Below, piece after piece: positions 33,095 to 42,963 of a stretch of DNA of 64,000 nucleotides. A program made the translations under genes and the position numbers. Each line of letters starts with the position of its first letter. The first letter of the stretch is position 1. The stretch comes from Hydrangea macrophylla (taxonomy: Eukaryota; Streptophyta; Magnoliopsida; Cornales; Hydrangeaceae), in contig CM066994.1 in assembly GCA_033977485.1 (NCBI GenBank), positions 25,016,681 to 25,080,680 on the forward strand. Reading direction: 5' to 3'. Under the pieces are notes generated by a model. The model made no database searches, was not told where the DNA came from, and saw nothing but the letters and a program-made list of their open reading frames with translations.

Positions 33095-36057
33095 TGTCAC
33101 GCCCCGACGTAGCATAAATATGAAAAGCGTTTAATTTCCTTTATGGACCCATAGGTCGCAACAGTTTGAAGGATCGATTCCGTCCCAAACGTCGAACAAC
33201 ATAAGCATAATAATCAGAGCAGAGCAATCAAGGCTTACAAATATTTTCTAACTTATTATATATTACAATACGGGGTCAACTAAGGCACAAGCCGCCTTAA
33301 AACAAAACAATAACTTAATATCTATTACAGTCATCCTTATTACAGAATTAGTTAATCTTAAAACATATAAAAGTAAACTCTCATTCCAGCAGAGATTCTC
33401 AGTTTGCATAGTCGTACGGTCCAGTAATATCATAACCTAAAAAGCCTGAACACGAATGTCCAGGGTGCATCAACGCCGTCAGCTTCAAGAAGCTGGTGAG
33501 TATTAAAAACATAACTTTGAATGTAACATATACTCATTTGCCATTTTCCAATTTTCTTTTAATTCAACAAGTTTATATGAAAGTAAAGAGTTCGTTTTAG
33601 AAAACAACCACAATGTCATTTGAAAGATATAATTCATATATGTGACCATGTATGAAAATAATGCACCATCTCATCTTACCGACTCTTTTCTCTCGACAAA
33701 CACAACAACCCACTATTTCACACCAGTATCTTTGAAATACTCCGATAGTCACACTTTAGCATAGGGGTGCCAGGGAATGTCCAGTTTGCCTCACACTTTA
33801 GCACGGGGTGCCAGGGAATGTCCAATGCCTTACACTTTAGTACCTAATCCGCCTCGCAAACACAGGAGGAAACCTCACGCAGTATCCAGACTCGGGTACC
33901 AGGGAATGCCCGTAGGCCATACTTTAGCACTACCATGGGTGCCAGGGAATGTCCAAGTTCGGCGTCACACACTTTAACGCTTCCATGGGGCGTCAGGGAG
34001 TGTCCAGTTTTGCCACCGTCGCATTTTAAAGACACTCTCGCCGCAATCTCAACCACAACACAGTTTGGTACTCACTTACCAGGGAGTGTCCACACACAAT
34101 CTCAACCATACTCTCTTTACCACACTGACCATTACACTTTTTCACACTGACCAACATTCACACTCACCATGCATGTACACCTGACTCCACATGTATGTCA
34201 TAAAACTTTAAACATGAGGTAAATCACTGAATTATATAAACGGCGTACGTACGGGGATTGATAAGTCGTAATACAACGTTTTAATTGTCCAAACATAACC
34301 AAATAGGACTCTGTTTTAGTAAATTTCCTAAACAGAGCTTTAAAAATCCATAAAACATCACCCAAACAGTTCCTTATCATAAAATAAGCAAAAACTAGAA
34401 ACTGTCCAAGGTCGTGCGAGGGGTCGCTTGCGCGGTCTGCTCGCGCGATATGCCCAATTTTCCTTTTCTTTATTAAAACTTATCCAACTGCCAGAATACA
34501 GGGAGATTGCGCGCGCGAATCGCTTGCGCGGGCCGCTCGCGCAATATGTCCTTTTTCAAATTTTCTCTTATAAAACTTTTCTTTCTGCCTGGAATAACCC
34601 ACCTCGCGCGCGCGGGCCGCATGCGCGAAGGGTCGCTCGCGCGATCGCGCGCGTGAGTTCACGCAGTAGCTTCATCTTCCTCGCTGGTTTTCTCCTGTTT
34701 CAGAAATTAAGGGGTCTTTTAACCCATTTTTCAAATCCGAAGCATATAGGACATATAATGTATATTCATCTCTTTGGTTTTTCACAAGGATTATGAATCC
34801 ATAATCAATTTTACATGAATCAATCTACAACTTTTGAATTTTAAGAAAACTCAAAAGACCTCAAAACTTAATTTCTAATATGCTTTTTCATATGAACAAT
34901 TTAGACTCTAAAACTTTAAACATGGCATATATGATGCATAATCTTTCATAATTATATAAGAAAACGAATTTTGGTTCAGTTTGACAAAACTTGATTTCAA
35001 GCTATGAAACTTCAAACGTATGATCATCAATGGAGATTTCAAAATTAGACAAGCACAAAAGGAATTAAAGCATGAATTACATTCTGAGTAAGGTATAAAT
35101 ACTCACAGTGATTGAGAGAGGTAGTGTTTGTTGAGAGGGAAGCAAATAGGGAAATCCAATAAGAAGGTTGGCTATGGAGAGTATAAGCTTTCTCTTACTA
35201 GGAGAATTTTCAGTAACAAAGAACTCTCAAACTCTCTCTTTTCTCTCTGAATATCCTCAGATTGTAAGACCCAGAGTGTGTGTGCATAAGTGGTGTTTAA
35301 ATAGAGATTTCACCAAACTTGGTCACCAAGTTCATCCTACTACACTCAACAAAAGGATTTTCTAAATAAATCTTTAAACATATTCAATATACACTGCACA
35401 GTCACATACGTATATACAGATATAGTAACTCTATAGTTGAGTCAAGGGTCAAGTAGGTCCATAGGGGGCAAACAAGATATTTGGGAAAATGAGCTTAAGG
35501 TTAATATCAACACATTCTAACAAAGTGTAGCCAAACTGGGTACTAACAAGTTGCCAGGAAAATCACTTAGATGATTGGCAAAAATAGCTTATAGGCATAA
35601 GATTATACACACACAAAAGCACTACCCAAACAAGACATAGACAATGATGAGTAGTATTAAATGAAAAAGCATATGTCACTTCTTGATTGGTGGAGAATCC
35701 CATATTGTGGGAGTTCATTGCGGCGTGGACTGTTTTAAATGCAAACTGGTATTTTTGCGACGCGGTGTTCACCACAAAATATAGAAAATTCATTTTATCG
35801 CAAGAAATGGTTTTCTGGTTTTATAAAAATACAGTTTGAGTTCAAAGAAAATATTTTCACCGTTTTGAAATACAGTTTTAAAATCCAACACAGGTATGAC
35901 TAATTTTGGAAAATTACAGTTTGACCCCGATAAGAATTTTAATTATGAAATGGTGCCAATAATAAGATTTAACACAGGGGAAATGAAATTAAATAAAGCA
36001 GATAATACAAATTGAATTTAAATATGCAATGTAATTATGGAAATGCAGGTTGTTACA
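33095..36057 (-). mobile_element. Solo LTR of the chromovirus-type gypsy family
   Basis: A 2963-bp LTR in reverse orientation, from TGTCACGCCCCGACGTAGC to GCAGGTTGTTACA, with no internal region. CTAGG is present on both sides (33090-33094 and 36058-36062), so this is a genuine solo LTR made by LTR-LTR recombination rather than a broken element. It belongs to the same family as the LTRs at 37513 and 45954 but is more diverged. It contains GGACA(T/C)TCCCTGG-type repeats (33765-34095) and a CG-rich array (34425-34655). Confidence 0.9.
34425..34655. repeat. CG-rich decamer array in the solo LTR
   Basis: In three blocks, CGCTCGCGCG-like words (complement CGCGCGAGCG) start at 34425, 34438 / 34508, 34521, 34534 / 34605, 34618, 34634, 34646. 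Spacing inside blocks is 12-16 bp, mostly 13. The flanks are AT-rich, so these are isolated CpG islands within the LTR. Confidence 0.85.
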
Positions 36058-36062
36058 CTAGG

Positions 36063-36649
36063 CTACCCAGTGAGTTTGAACACTCACCGTTAAAGTTTGG
36101 TGATGCCAGTGGCTCGGGGTGGCTGTAGGGTCCTCGGTGAGTTCTCTCACTCTTCTCTTTATCTTCTCCTCTTCTTCTGTCCTTCTTTTTCTTCTTATTC
36201 TTCTTCTTTTCTTCTTCTCTTCTTCTTAGAGAGTGTATGAGAGTATGTGTATGTGTGTAAGTTTATGGATATATATATACGGGTGCGTGTATATATATAT
36301 GATATAACTCTCTCTCTAAACTCTCTCCGGGGGTTTTAGCAAGTATATATACATATATATAGGGGTATAAATAGGGAGAGATAGGTCCTTGCAACGGATT
36401 TGAACTGGCAAAAATCTTTAGTGATTCTTGATCCTTGTAACGGATTTGCAGCATACAACCATCGATAGTCATCTCTGGTTATTGCATCATGCATCATACA
36501 TCATTTAGTAAACGCGTGAGAAAAAGCAAGCATAGTGTAAGCATGACTAGATTTATTTCATTACTCAAGAGAGCATTGTATGAGCATGTGCATCACGATA
36601 GGATAGGTGCATTCATCCGTATGATCGTTTGTGCCTAAGTATTGTCCCT
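36063..36649. other. Probable continuation of the second-family LTR, then unassigned
   Basis: After the second CTAGG the sequence GCTACCCAGTGAGTTTGAAC resumes the interrupted element. A TTC-rich stretch (36150-36235) and TA/TG microsatellites (36240-36365) follow. The boundary with the Tat-like element downstream is unclear. No gene. Confidence 0.5.
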
Positions 36650-36865
36650 TTCTCGAACTACACCCTAATTTGATTCTCGATGGAATACGTAGGCAGCTCA
36701 TCATCGAGCACAACCACCACCGACCGTCTCTTCAAATGTTTTTGCAACGCATTTTATTTTTACCTAGGTTCTCTAGCCCGGTCAAAGGCTTGTCCTTACA
36801 CAGGCTTCGACATATCGCTTGTGATACACGTTACATCACGAAAGCTTTGTTGAAGAGGGGCAAAC
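36650..36865 (+). mobile_element. Tat-like gypsy 3' region and polypurine tract
   Basis: Contains GATGGAATACGTAGGCAGCT and ends GAAGAGGGGCAAAC. This combination is typical of the 3' untranslated end of plant Tat/Ogre-group elements. The upstream coding part is missing. Confidence 0.6.
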
Positions 36866-37507
36866 TGTCGACACCCCAATTTTGACCGCGCTCCCGAAGC
36901 CAGGGAGGATTACCTCTGAAACCAATGATGACAATGTCCGATGGATTTGAAGTATTTCCAACTCTTCAAAAGCTCTTTGATTTCAATTGAGAATTATAAA
37001 ATCTAGAAGAAAGAAGGAAAAGACCATGTACTCAGAAAAATATCGGGCGTAGAATACGCATAAGGAGAAGGCACAGTTTGAAAATAATAATAATAAATAG
37101 ATATAGTTCAAGAAAATGGTTTTGATAAAAGAAAATGAAAAAAAGGAGGAAGAAAATGGCACGCGAAGAAGCCGGCGGCACTCGTAGACTAACAGTCGGC
37201 ATCCATTGAGTGTCGCAGACAACTCGCTGAACGCCGCGAAAAGCAAAAGGGATTTTGGAACAGAAAAAGAAAGAAAAATAAAAATAAAAAGAAAAAGAAA
37301 AAGAAAAGAAAATGAGAATAAAACAAAAGTGAGACAGAGAAGAAAATGGCAGTCAGTGAATTGTCTACAGCGCTCACTGAGTGCCGCTCTGACACACTCT
37401 GAGTGTCGCAGCGACAGTCAGCAAGTGCCGGACCGGTACTCACTGAGTGCCACAGACAACTCGCTGAGTGCCGCATTTTTCAACAGTCTGCTTTTTTAGA
37501 GAGTACT
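36866..37507 (+). mobile_element. Tat-like gypsy LTR, first part
   Basis: Begins TGTCGACACCCCAATTTTGA, a common start of Tat-group LTRs, right after the polypurine tract. It is interrupted at 37513 by the 11.35-kb gypsy element (TSD CATTG) and resumes at 48869, where a TATATAA box lies at 48939. A CACTGAGTG-type array is at 37179-37470. Confidence 0.65.
37179..37470. repeat. Phased array of CACTGAGTG-like near-palindromes
   Basis: The main block has sites at 37375 (CACTGAGTG), 37397 (CTCTGAGTG), 37419 (CAGCAAGTG), 37441 (CACTGAGTG) and 37462 (CGCTGAGTG), spaced 22, 22, 22, 21. Weaker sites at 37179, 37204 and 37225 form a second block. CACT-N-AGTG is an odd palindrome, and most sites are followed by CCGC or TCGC. 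Confidence 0.8.
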
Positions 37508-38872
37508 CATTGCGTAATAACCTGCATTTTCATTTAATTTCTTGTAATTGCATTTGACATATTTAAATTCAATTTGAATTTTCATGATTAATCTGTATTG
37601 TTAATCTCATTGTTATTCACAATTCTTATATGTTAAATCTGGTTTCTTGTTTTATTTTATAATTAAAATACTTTTGGGGGTCAAATTGTAATTTTTACAA
37701 AAGTTAGTAATACATGTGTGGATTTCAAAGTCTGTATTTCAAAATGGTGGAAATATTTCCTTTTGACTCAATCAGTGTATTTATAAAACCAGGAAATCAC
37801 TTCTTACACTAAAATAAATTTTCTGTATTTTTGTGGTGGACACCGCACCCCGAAAATACCAGTTTATGTTCAAAACTGTCCGTGCCGCGTTAAATTTGCA
37901 CAGTTTGTGACATGGACGTAAAAGGTTGATATGACTTATGCCTTATTGCCATTTATGGCAAGTAATCATTGGGTGAAGCCTTGTTTGGGTGTGCTTATAT
38001 TGTGTGTATCTATTGGTACATATACTAGAGTTTCCCAAACAACCCCATTTGACCCCTATACACCTATCCATGGCCTTTAGATCAGTTGTAGAGTTGTTAA
38101 ACTCTGTGATACGTATGTATATAGTTATAGGAACTCATGTTTGGTCTGTGCATTCTTTAGTTATCTTAACTAAATTGAATTAAGAGTAATTGTAGAGTAA
38201 ACTTGAAACAACTTGGGCACCAAGTTGTAGTTTTACTATTTATAACTCACACTCTCATTCACAAGCTGCACAATTGCCATTACAACTGAATTTCAGAGCA
38301 ATAGAGAGAAACACAGAGAGTTAGTTTGTAGAGAGAGAAGCTCTTGATCACCATAGTCAAGCTTGAGTTTGGATTTTCCTATATTGCTCTTCTTTCTCAA
38401 AACAATCTCTTCTACACTTATCACAGTGAGTATTTCTAACTCACTTGACTGTAATACATAGGGCAATTGCTGATTATATAGCTTGCTTGAGAAATCTCCA
38501 TTGTTAATTATACGTATGAATTTCATAGCTTGAAAATCATGAATTTCCAAATTCAATCAAAACCTGTTTCGTTAGATAAATATGATAGATTACTTATCAT
38601 ATATGCTATACCCAAAGCTTTAGAGTTTAATTTATTCATATGAAAAAGTATATTAAGATTGAAGTTTTGTCATCTTTTAGATTTTTGTAAAATTCGTGAA
38701 CTACGTTTGGATTCATGTAAAATCAGTTGTGGATTCTTAATCCTTGTGAAAAACTGAAGAAAATCATATATTACATGTCCTATATAATTTCAGAATTGAA
38801 ATGGGTCAATTTAGACCCTGTTTTGCTGGAACAGAGCAGTTCCACGAAGAAGATGAAGCATCTGCATCACCT

Positions 38873-39062
38873 CGCGCGCGCGATCGCCCGAGCGAGGGTC
38901 GCGCGAGCGGCCCGCGCGAGCGACCCTATCGCGCGAGCGACCCGCGCGCGCGACCTTGGCTTTTTCAGGCAGATAGAAAAGTTTACATATAAAAGAAAAA
39001 TCGGGCATATCGGGCGAGCGGCCCGCGCGAGCGACTTTTCGCGCGAGCGGCCCGCGCGCGCG
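38873..39062. repeat. CGCGCGAGCG array, 5' LTR
   Basis: Two blocks. Words start at 38873, 38885, 38900, 38913, 38930, 38943 (spacing 12, 15, 13, 17, 13) and at 39011, 39024, 39040, 39053 (13, 16, 13). Short and long steps alternate. The spacers are GGC or ACC triplets and TAT/TTT-containing links. The same array is in the 3' LTR at about 47327-47517. Confidence 0.88.
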
Positions 39063-39468
39063 ACTTCTGGTAGCTTGTGGTTTTTGTCTGTTTTGTGTTT
39101 AGGGTCTGTTTGGTTCAACTTTTAAGTACTGTTAAGGCTCTGTTTGGGAAATTTAGTTAATCAGAACTCTGTTTGGTTATGTTTGAATGATTAAAACATT
39201 TCAGTATGACTTATCAATCCCCGTACGCGTGTTGTTCCTTTAATTCTGTATTTTGCTTAAGTTCAAGTGCATCATATCATTCATGTGGGGTCAATGGTAC
39301 ATGCATATGGGTGACAGTCAGTGTGGAAAAGAGTAATGGTTAGTGTGGAAAGAGTCTAGGATGAGTATGAGTTTTGTGGTTGTGTTTGTGGTTGTGGTTG
39401 TGGTTGAGATTGTGGTTGTGGTTGAGATTGTGGTGAGGGTATCTTTGAAATGCGACGGTGGCAAATAT

Positions 39469-39712
39469 GGACACTCCCTGACGCCCATGGAAGCGTTAAA
39501 GTGTGTGACACCGAACTCGGACATTCCCTGGCACCCATGGTAGTGCTAAATTGTGGCCTACGGACACTCCCTGATACTCGAGTCTGGATACTGCGTGAGG
39601 GGTTGCCCCGGTATTTGCATGGCGGTTAGGGTATTCAAAGTGTGAGGCAATGGACACTCCCTGGTACCCCGGACCAAAGTGTGAGGCAAACTGGACACTC
39701 CCTGGCGCCCCG
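39469..39712. repeat. GGACA(C/T)TCCCTGG repeats in the gypsy LTR
   Basis: Five copies of the motif GGACACTCCCTGGYRCC, at about 39469, 39519, 39555, 39652 and 39692, with AAAGTGTG between several of them. They are present in the 3' LTR and, inverted, in the solo LTR (33765-34095). Confidence 0.8.
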
Positions 39713-40419
39713 TTGCTAAAGTGTGGCTATCTTAGTGTTTCAAAGATACCAGGAGTAAGATAGTGGGTTGTTGTGGCTGTCGAGAGAAAAGAGTCGGCAA
39801 GATGAGTGTGGTGCATTGTCTCATACATGAGTATTGGTTTTATGAATGAACGACTTTTAATATATTCCTTGTTGTTTATTAATTAAATTCTCTTTATGGT
39901 CACACTATTGATTTTACAAAACTGAAAATGGAAAAAGGTAATTGGGCTTGTGTTACATTCAAAGTTATGTTTTTAATACTCACCAGCTTCTCGAAGCTGA
40001 CGACGTTGATGCGTCATGGACATTCGTGTTCAGGCTTTTCAGGTTATAACCAGGAGGAATCTTATGACTACGCTAACTGAGAACGGCTGCCCTCGGATGA
40101 GAAAACTGTTTACTTATTATATGCTTTAAGTTTACCTGTTTTAAGTTATGAACCGTTTTGTAATAAGGATGACTGTATCAGACACTAAGTTATTGTTTTG
40201 TTTTCAAGGCGGTCTGTGCCTTAGTTGACCCCGTATCGTAAGATGTAATAAGTTAGAAAAATTTTGTAAGCCTTGATTGCTCTGCTCTGATTATTATTGT
40301 TTATTGTTGTTCGACGTTTGGGACGGAATCGATCCTTCAAACTGTCGCGACCTACGGGTCCATAAAGGAAATTAAACGCTTTCCTTATTTATGCTACGTC
40401 GGGGCGTGACAGGATTTAG

Positions 40420-40432
40420 TGGTATCAGAGCC
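40420..40432 (+). other. Primer-binding site, initiator tRNA-Met
   Basis: TGGTATCAGAGCC, eight bases after the 5' LTR end, complementary to the 3' end of plant initiator tRNA-Met. It primes minus-strand synthesis. Confidence 0.9.
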
Positions 40433-40605
40433 AGGTTATTATTTATCTCAAGATAGTTTAGCCAGGTTAGGGTTTACCAGTATAGACCCGATTCCACATT
40501 TCATTAAGTGTTACACACCCGATGATACGACAGGGAGGATAGACTCAGAACCCAAACGCCTAAGATTATCTCTTTCCTGACTTAAGTAGTGCCTTTTTAT
40601 CAGGT

Positions 40606-41220
40606 ATGGACCCAGCTCATCCGCTATATGTACCAGACAGATTTGGAGGACACTTTGTGATACCTGGGGCAGTGATCCCAGCCTTCCTCGACTTATATCA
40701 TGCGGCCATTGAGCAGTTGGCCACAGCGACCGTAGTATCGGATGTATGGCACCAGGTTCACGTGGTAGGTTTAGTTGACTTGACTCGTATCCGCCTAGAG
40801 CTTCGTTACTTTGCAGAGGCTCAGCGCTTGGTTTGGATCGAGGTTTTGAGGTTGGTCGATAGCGATGCTTTCTACCTCCCCCTCGAGATCCAGATTGTGC
40901 ATGCCCATCTGGCTCAGTTAGAGATGCCTCCGCCGGTGGTTCCCATTGCTGAGGACGATGCTGAGGTTGTTCATGTGGTCCCAGTAGGTGGGGAGATTAT
41001 AGAGGACGGCATAGGTCTAGATGATCTCGCTGCTAAGCTCGAGGCTGAGCTAGCACTTGAGCTCGCTTTACCTATGGAGATGATAGTTGAGGCAGATGCC
41101 CCTGCGCCTGCTTCATCTTCGACCTCTCCCGGCTATGATGGGGTAGGCCCCTTTCAGGCTCAGCGATTTCGCCCAGTCGACTCGCTGGATCTCCTGATAG
41201 CTGCTTATGGAGATGATTGA
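40606..41220 (+). CDS. Leader ORF of the gypsy element, 204 codons, unknown function
   Basis: An intact frame between the primer site and gag, where most gypsy elements have only untranslated leader. The product starts MDPAHPLYVPDRFGGHFVIP, is rich in aliphatic residues and acidic overall, and its middle looks helical (LDLYHAAIEQLATATVVSDV). The C-terminal third is low-complexity, with EAELALELALP and APAPASSSTSP, and it ends LIAAYGDD. I see no zinc finger, protease or nucleic-acid-binding signature and do not recognise a family. It has no stop although the gag-pol downstream has at least six lesions. It could be a chance open frame in GC-richer DNA, or an accessory protein. Confidence 0.6.
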   Translation: MDPAHPLYVPDRFGGHFVIPGAVIPAFLDLYHAAIEQLATATVVSDVWHQVHVVGLVDLTRIRLELRYFAEAQRLVWIEVLRLVDSDAFYLPLEIQIVHAHLAQLEMPPPVVPIAEDDAEVVHVVPVGGEIIEDGIGLDDLAAKLEAELALELALPMEMIVEADAPAPASSSTSPGYDGVGPFQAQRFRPVDSLDLLIAAYGDD

Positions 41221-41525
41221 CATTTTAGATATGACCTTGTACATATTAACTACTTTTGACTATTCGCTCTATCTCTTTTTGCAGCTGTAATTACATGCAT
41301 TAGAGTGTAGGGCAATGACCCCATTTTTGTAACAGTAACTCTTGCATGCGCCCTAACCTTTATAGATAAGGGTAGGCATTGATCTGACCATACATGCTTT
41401 TTGTATCTACTTGACAAGAAGTTATTTATATCAAATATACTCTTTTGAATATCGTCGTCATTTAAATTGCTTCATAGCACTGTTGCATGCATGTTTCTCA
41501 TTCTACTATCACTATCATGCATAGA
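41221..41525 (+). other. Spacer between leader ORF and gag
   Basis: Non-coding, AT-rich. A pyrimidine tract followed by CAG (CTATCTCTTTTTGCAG, ending near 41284) resembles a 3' splice site. That would allow gag to be expressed from a spliced RNA, but no donor has been verified. Confidence 0.4.
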
Positions 41526-42963
41526 ATGGCTGGAGGAGTAAGGAGGAACAGGAATTTGATCGAAGGAGCACCTGAGGCTGCCGATCCCACGGGAATATTT
41601 GAAGCTTTCATTAGACGTCTCGAAAGGGTTAGTAATCAGAATGAAAACCGACGAGACCGCCGGACTGGAGACAAATTGCTGGAGAGATTCCGTGCTCTAA
41701 GGCCCGAGCAGTTTGCGGGTACAGCAGAACCCTGGAAGGCCGAACAATGGTTAAGACAGATGGACCGTATGTTCGAGACTGTCCAGTGCAACGAGATGGA
41801 CAAGAGGATATTGGCTACGTTTCAATTAACCGATGCTGCCGCAGATTGGTGGGATTCGGTAATAGCTACTATCGGGAATGGAGCTGCGATGGGAATGACG
41901 TGGACTGCGTTCAAAGGGAGATTTTTGGAGAAGTATTTCCCGGCTACGGAGAGGCACAGAAGAGAGAAGGAATTCATGGACCTGACGCAAGGAACCAAGT
42001 CGGTGCAAGAGTACACCACACAGTTTGAAAGACTGTCTCGGTTTGCCCCTCACCTGGTTGACACTGAGGAGAAGAAGATCCGTAAGTATAACCAAGGACT
42101 AACACCGCAGATTCGTCGCCTGACTCTCAGCCACCTAGATAAATCGTTTGAAGGACTTGGAAGAAGATGCTCGAGTGAGCCGAAAATAATTTGAATTCCG
42201 ACAGCCTCAAAGGGGTAATTTTGGGAATAGACCACCAATGAACCATACCCAAGGGCAGAAGAGGAATTTCGATGGAAGCAAGAAGACCCAGGCTATTACC
42301 TATCCGACCCAACCCCGAGTGGGAGAAGGAAGTAGTAGTGGAAAGTGCTTCAACTGTGGCAACCCTGGACTTCTGGCTCGTGATTGCAAGGCACCAAGGC
42401 GTGCTGCTCAGCAAGGGATAGTTTGCTTCAACTGTGGTGAACCAGGTCACATCAGCAGGTTCTGCACTGCTCCTAAGCAGGTGACTTATGGCCAACAGGG
42501 TCAGACTCGCTTGAATGCTGTTATCCCTGATGCCGCTGGATACGATGGAACTGCGTATGAAGAAGGAGATTATGGAGAAGCTCAACCTGATCAGCAAGCA
42601 GTGGAAGGTACATTAACTCTATTTAACTCCCATGTTAAAGTGTTATTTGATACGGGTGCTGCTCTTTCGTTCATATCTGTTAATACAATTCGGAGATTGG
42701 GTATCTTACCTCATCGCTTAGAGAAAGCTTTGAAGGCTACTTCGCCATTAGGAGCTGCAGTCAGATTAGGACACGTGTGCAAGGATTGTCCCTTACGGTT
42801 AGGAAACCGAGAAATCCCTGCGAGGTTGATTGTCCTATCGATGAAGGAGTTCGACATAATCCTAGGGATGGATTGGCTGTCTCAGAATCAAGTGAAGTTG
42901 GATTGTGCGAGGAAGAGAATTACATTCCCCGACAATGAGAATCAACCCTTCGATTTTCAATGA
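41526..42963 (+). pseudogene. Gypsy gag and protease
   Basis: Gag forms the particle and protease cleaves the polyprotein. The start MAGGVRRNRN at 41526 is preferred over the upstream ATG at 41487. The retrotransposon gag domain is clear (WLRQMDRMFETVQC, ATFQLTDAAADWWDSV, FLEKYFPATERHRREKEF). Near 42145-42160 a deletion shifts the frame, and TAA at 42187-42189 stands where glutamine is expected. Two zinc knuckles follow: CFNCGNPGLLARDC, whose metal-binding His is Leu, and CFNCGEPGHISRFC, which is intact. The protease motif is LFDTGAALSFI (about 42645). The frame ends at TGA 42961-42963, a glycine-to-stop-type change inside the polyprotein. Confidence 0.88.

Larger units (their letters stand above)
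37513..40411 (+). mobile_element. 5' LTR of the gypsy element (2899 bp)
   Basis: Runs from CGTAATAACCTGCATTTTC to CGTCGGGGCGTGACA. A TATTTATAA near 38238 is a plausible promoter box. A CG-rich decamer array lies at 38873-39062. Repeats of GGACACTCCCTGG occur at 39469-39710, and a GGTTGTGGTTGAGATTG-type repeat at 39375-39435. Confidence 0.93.

Noticed and set aside
38727..39125. A 132-codon frame rich in Ala-Arg in the gypsy LTR (and its copy at 47182)
   Set aside because: It is translation of the CG-rich decamer array. Frames are open on both strands because the array lacks stops.
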